Shown one piece after another: positions 4,927-5,672 of a stretch of 5,672 nt of DNA. A model generated the notes under the pieces. It was not told the origin of the DNA and ran no database searches. It saw only the letters and a list, made by a program, of their open reading frames with translations. How positions within the stretch are numbered: the first letter of the stretch is position 1; each line of letters begins with the position of its first letter. Both the position numbers and the translations under genes were made by a program. Source of the DNA: Candidatus Zipacnadia bacterium (GTDB lineage Bacteria > Armatimonadota > UBA5377 > JALGUK01); the NCBI GenBank assembly GCA_029820875.1, contig JALGUK010000328.1:1-5672 (forward strand). Direction: 5' to 3'.

Positions 4927-5672
4927 ATGATGAGACAAAGAGGGGTTGCAAAGGGCCATTTATGGCATGTGACGGCTGCGGCTGTGCTGCTGGCATTGCT
5001 TTTCGCCCTCGCAGGCTGCCACGAAAGCGACATCGAGGAGTCTCTCGGCCGCCAGTCGGCACGCAATATCGAGAGCACGTTCGGCGTTGTGGAAGACCCC
5101 CTCCTGGCTGACTGGACGACGGACCTTGGCAGACAGGTGGTGGAGGTCTCCGAACGTCGCTCCATCCCTTATGAGTTCAGGCTTCTCGATACCGACATGG
5201 TCAATGCGTTCGCCGCACCTTACGGGCATGTTTATTTCACCCGCGGGCTGATGGACTTCGCCGACCGCGAGGACCAACTCGCCTTTGTAATGGGGCATGA
5301 GGTGGGCCACGTTGTTGCAAGGCACGCAATGAGTGACCTTAAGAAGCGGTTTTGGCTCACTGTTCTTTTCAACGTTTGGAACACCAAGAAGTACGCGGAC
5401 CTCAAGCAGGCCACCGGCATCTTCGCCGTCTTCGGGCTTCTGCGGTACAGCCGCAAGCACGAGTACGAGGCCGACCGGTTCGGTATGGAGTACGCGTTCG
5501 CTACCGGGTACGACCCGGAGGGCGGCGCGGAGTTCTTCCGACGCCTTGAGGAGGAGCACGGCAAGTCCTCCGGCCTGGACGTTTTCTTCATGACTCACCC
5601 GCCGACTTCTCGTCGGATTAATGCGGTGGAAACATCCACGTACCTGGACCCCTCCAATGTTAAAGCTATGGT
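4927..5672 (+). CDS. M48-family zinc metalloprotease, lipoprotein (3' end outside window)
   Basis: Frame 1 is open from the ATG at 4927 to the right edge, giving the first 248 residues of a peptidase family M48 protein. A hydrophobic signal (about 15-29) ends in the lipobox LAGC with Cys31, so the mature protein is probably a lipid-anchored envelope protein. Zinc ligands and catalytic Glu are in HEVGH (124-128); EYEAD (179-183) supplies the third zinc ligand, Glu179, and the conserved Asp183. A later THPPTSRRI (His224) matches the conserved His-Pro region of this family. Between HEVGH and EYEAD is a moderately hydrophobic stretch (142-151 and 162-172). M48 proteins of this type, such as BepA, degrade or assist misfolded envelope proteins; whether TPR repeats follow as in BepA cannot be seen. 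The 135-base gap from the sensor gene suggests an independent unit. All key residues present are intact. Confidence 0.92.
   Translation, partial: MMRQRGVAKGHLWHVTAAAVLLALLFALAGCHESDIEESLGRQSARNIESTFGVVEDPLLADWTTDLGRQVVEVSERRSIPYEFRLLDTDMVNAFAAPYGHVYFTRGLMDFADREDQLAFVMGHEVGHVVARHAMSDLKKRFWLTVLFNVWNTKKYADLKQATGIFAVFGLLRYSRKHEYEADRFGMEYAFATGYDPEGGAEFFRRLEEEHGKSSGLDVFFMTHPPTSRRINAVETSTYLDPSNVKAM

Noticed and set aside
4960..5598. 212-residue reverse-strand open frame opposite the M48 gene
   Set aside because: The forward frame carries the lipobox, HEVGH and EYEAD motifs. The reverse frame is a shadow with no start signal.

Overview
This window appears to be bacterial chromosome, probably from a little-studied environmental lineage. 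The main grounds are a Tat-exported TIM-barrel glycosidase-like protein and a large polytopic membrane protein that I recognise as the DUF6785/DUF6784 type. I associate both with Planctomycetota, Armatimonadota and related phyla. The lipoprotein-type M48 metalloprotease suggests a cell envelope with an outer membrane. Taxonomic placement is inference only. I see no insertion sequence, integrase, CRISPR array, tRNA or rRNA.

Layout. 1-102 is the 3' end of a forward gene. It faces a reverse-strand gene (227-1495) encoding a Tat-signal protein that resembles GHL10-type glycosyl-hydrolase-like proteins. A 187-base divergent region (1496-1682) follows and contains several inverted repeats. It separates the reverse gene from a forward membrane-protein gene (1683-3646) that is broken by a frameshift near 2890-2903 and carries an exact 27-base tandem duplication at 2643-2696. 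Next come a PocR-like plus GAF sensor protein with no output domain (3724-4791) and the 5' part of a zinc-dependent M48 lipoprotein protease that runs off the right edge (4927-5672). No stretch over 300 bases lacks a gene. In the short gaps 103-226 and 4792-4926 I found no convincing terminator or promoter.

How the parts may work together (inference). The divergent pair could form an uptake or surface-processing module: an exported glycosidase-like protein and an inner-membrane protein of unknown function, sharing a control region. The PocR-GAF protein lies 77 bases downstream of the membrane gene on the same strand and could sense a small ligand linked to that module. It would have to act through a partner, because it ends directly after the GAF domain. 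The M48 lipoprotein is probably a separate envelope-maintenance gene.

The best candidates for something unreported are the control region (a possible Shine-Dalgarno-sequestering hairpin before a TTG start, and palindromes near the membrane gene's start) and the orphan PocR-GAF sensor. The two lesions in the membrane gene are either recent decay or assembly error.
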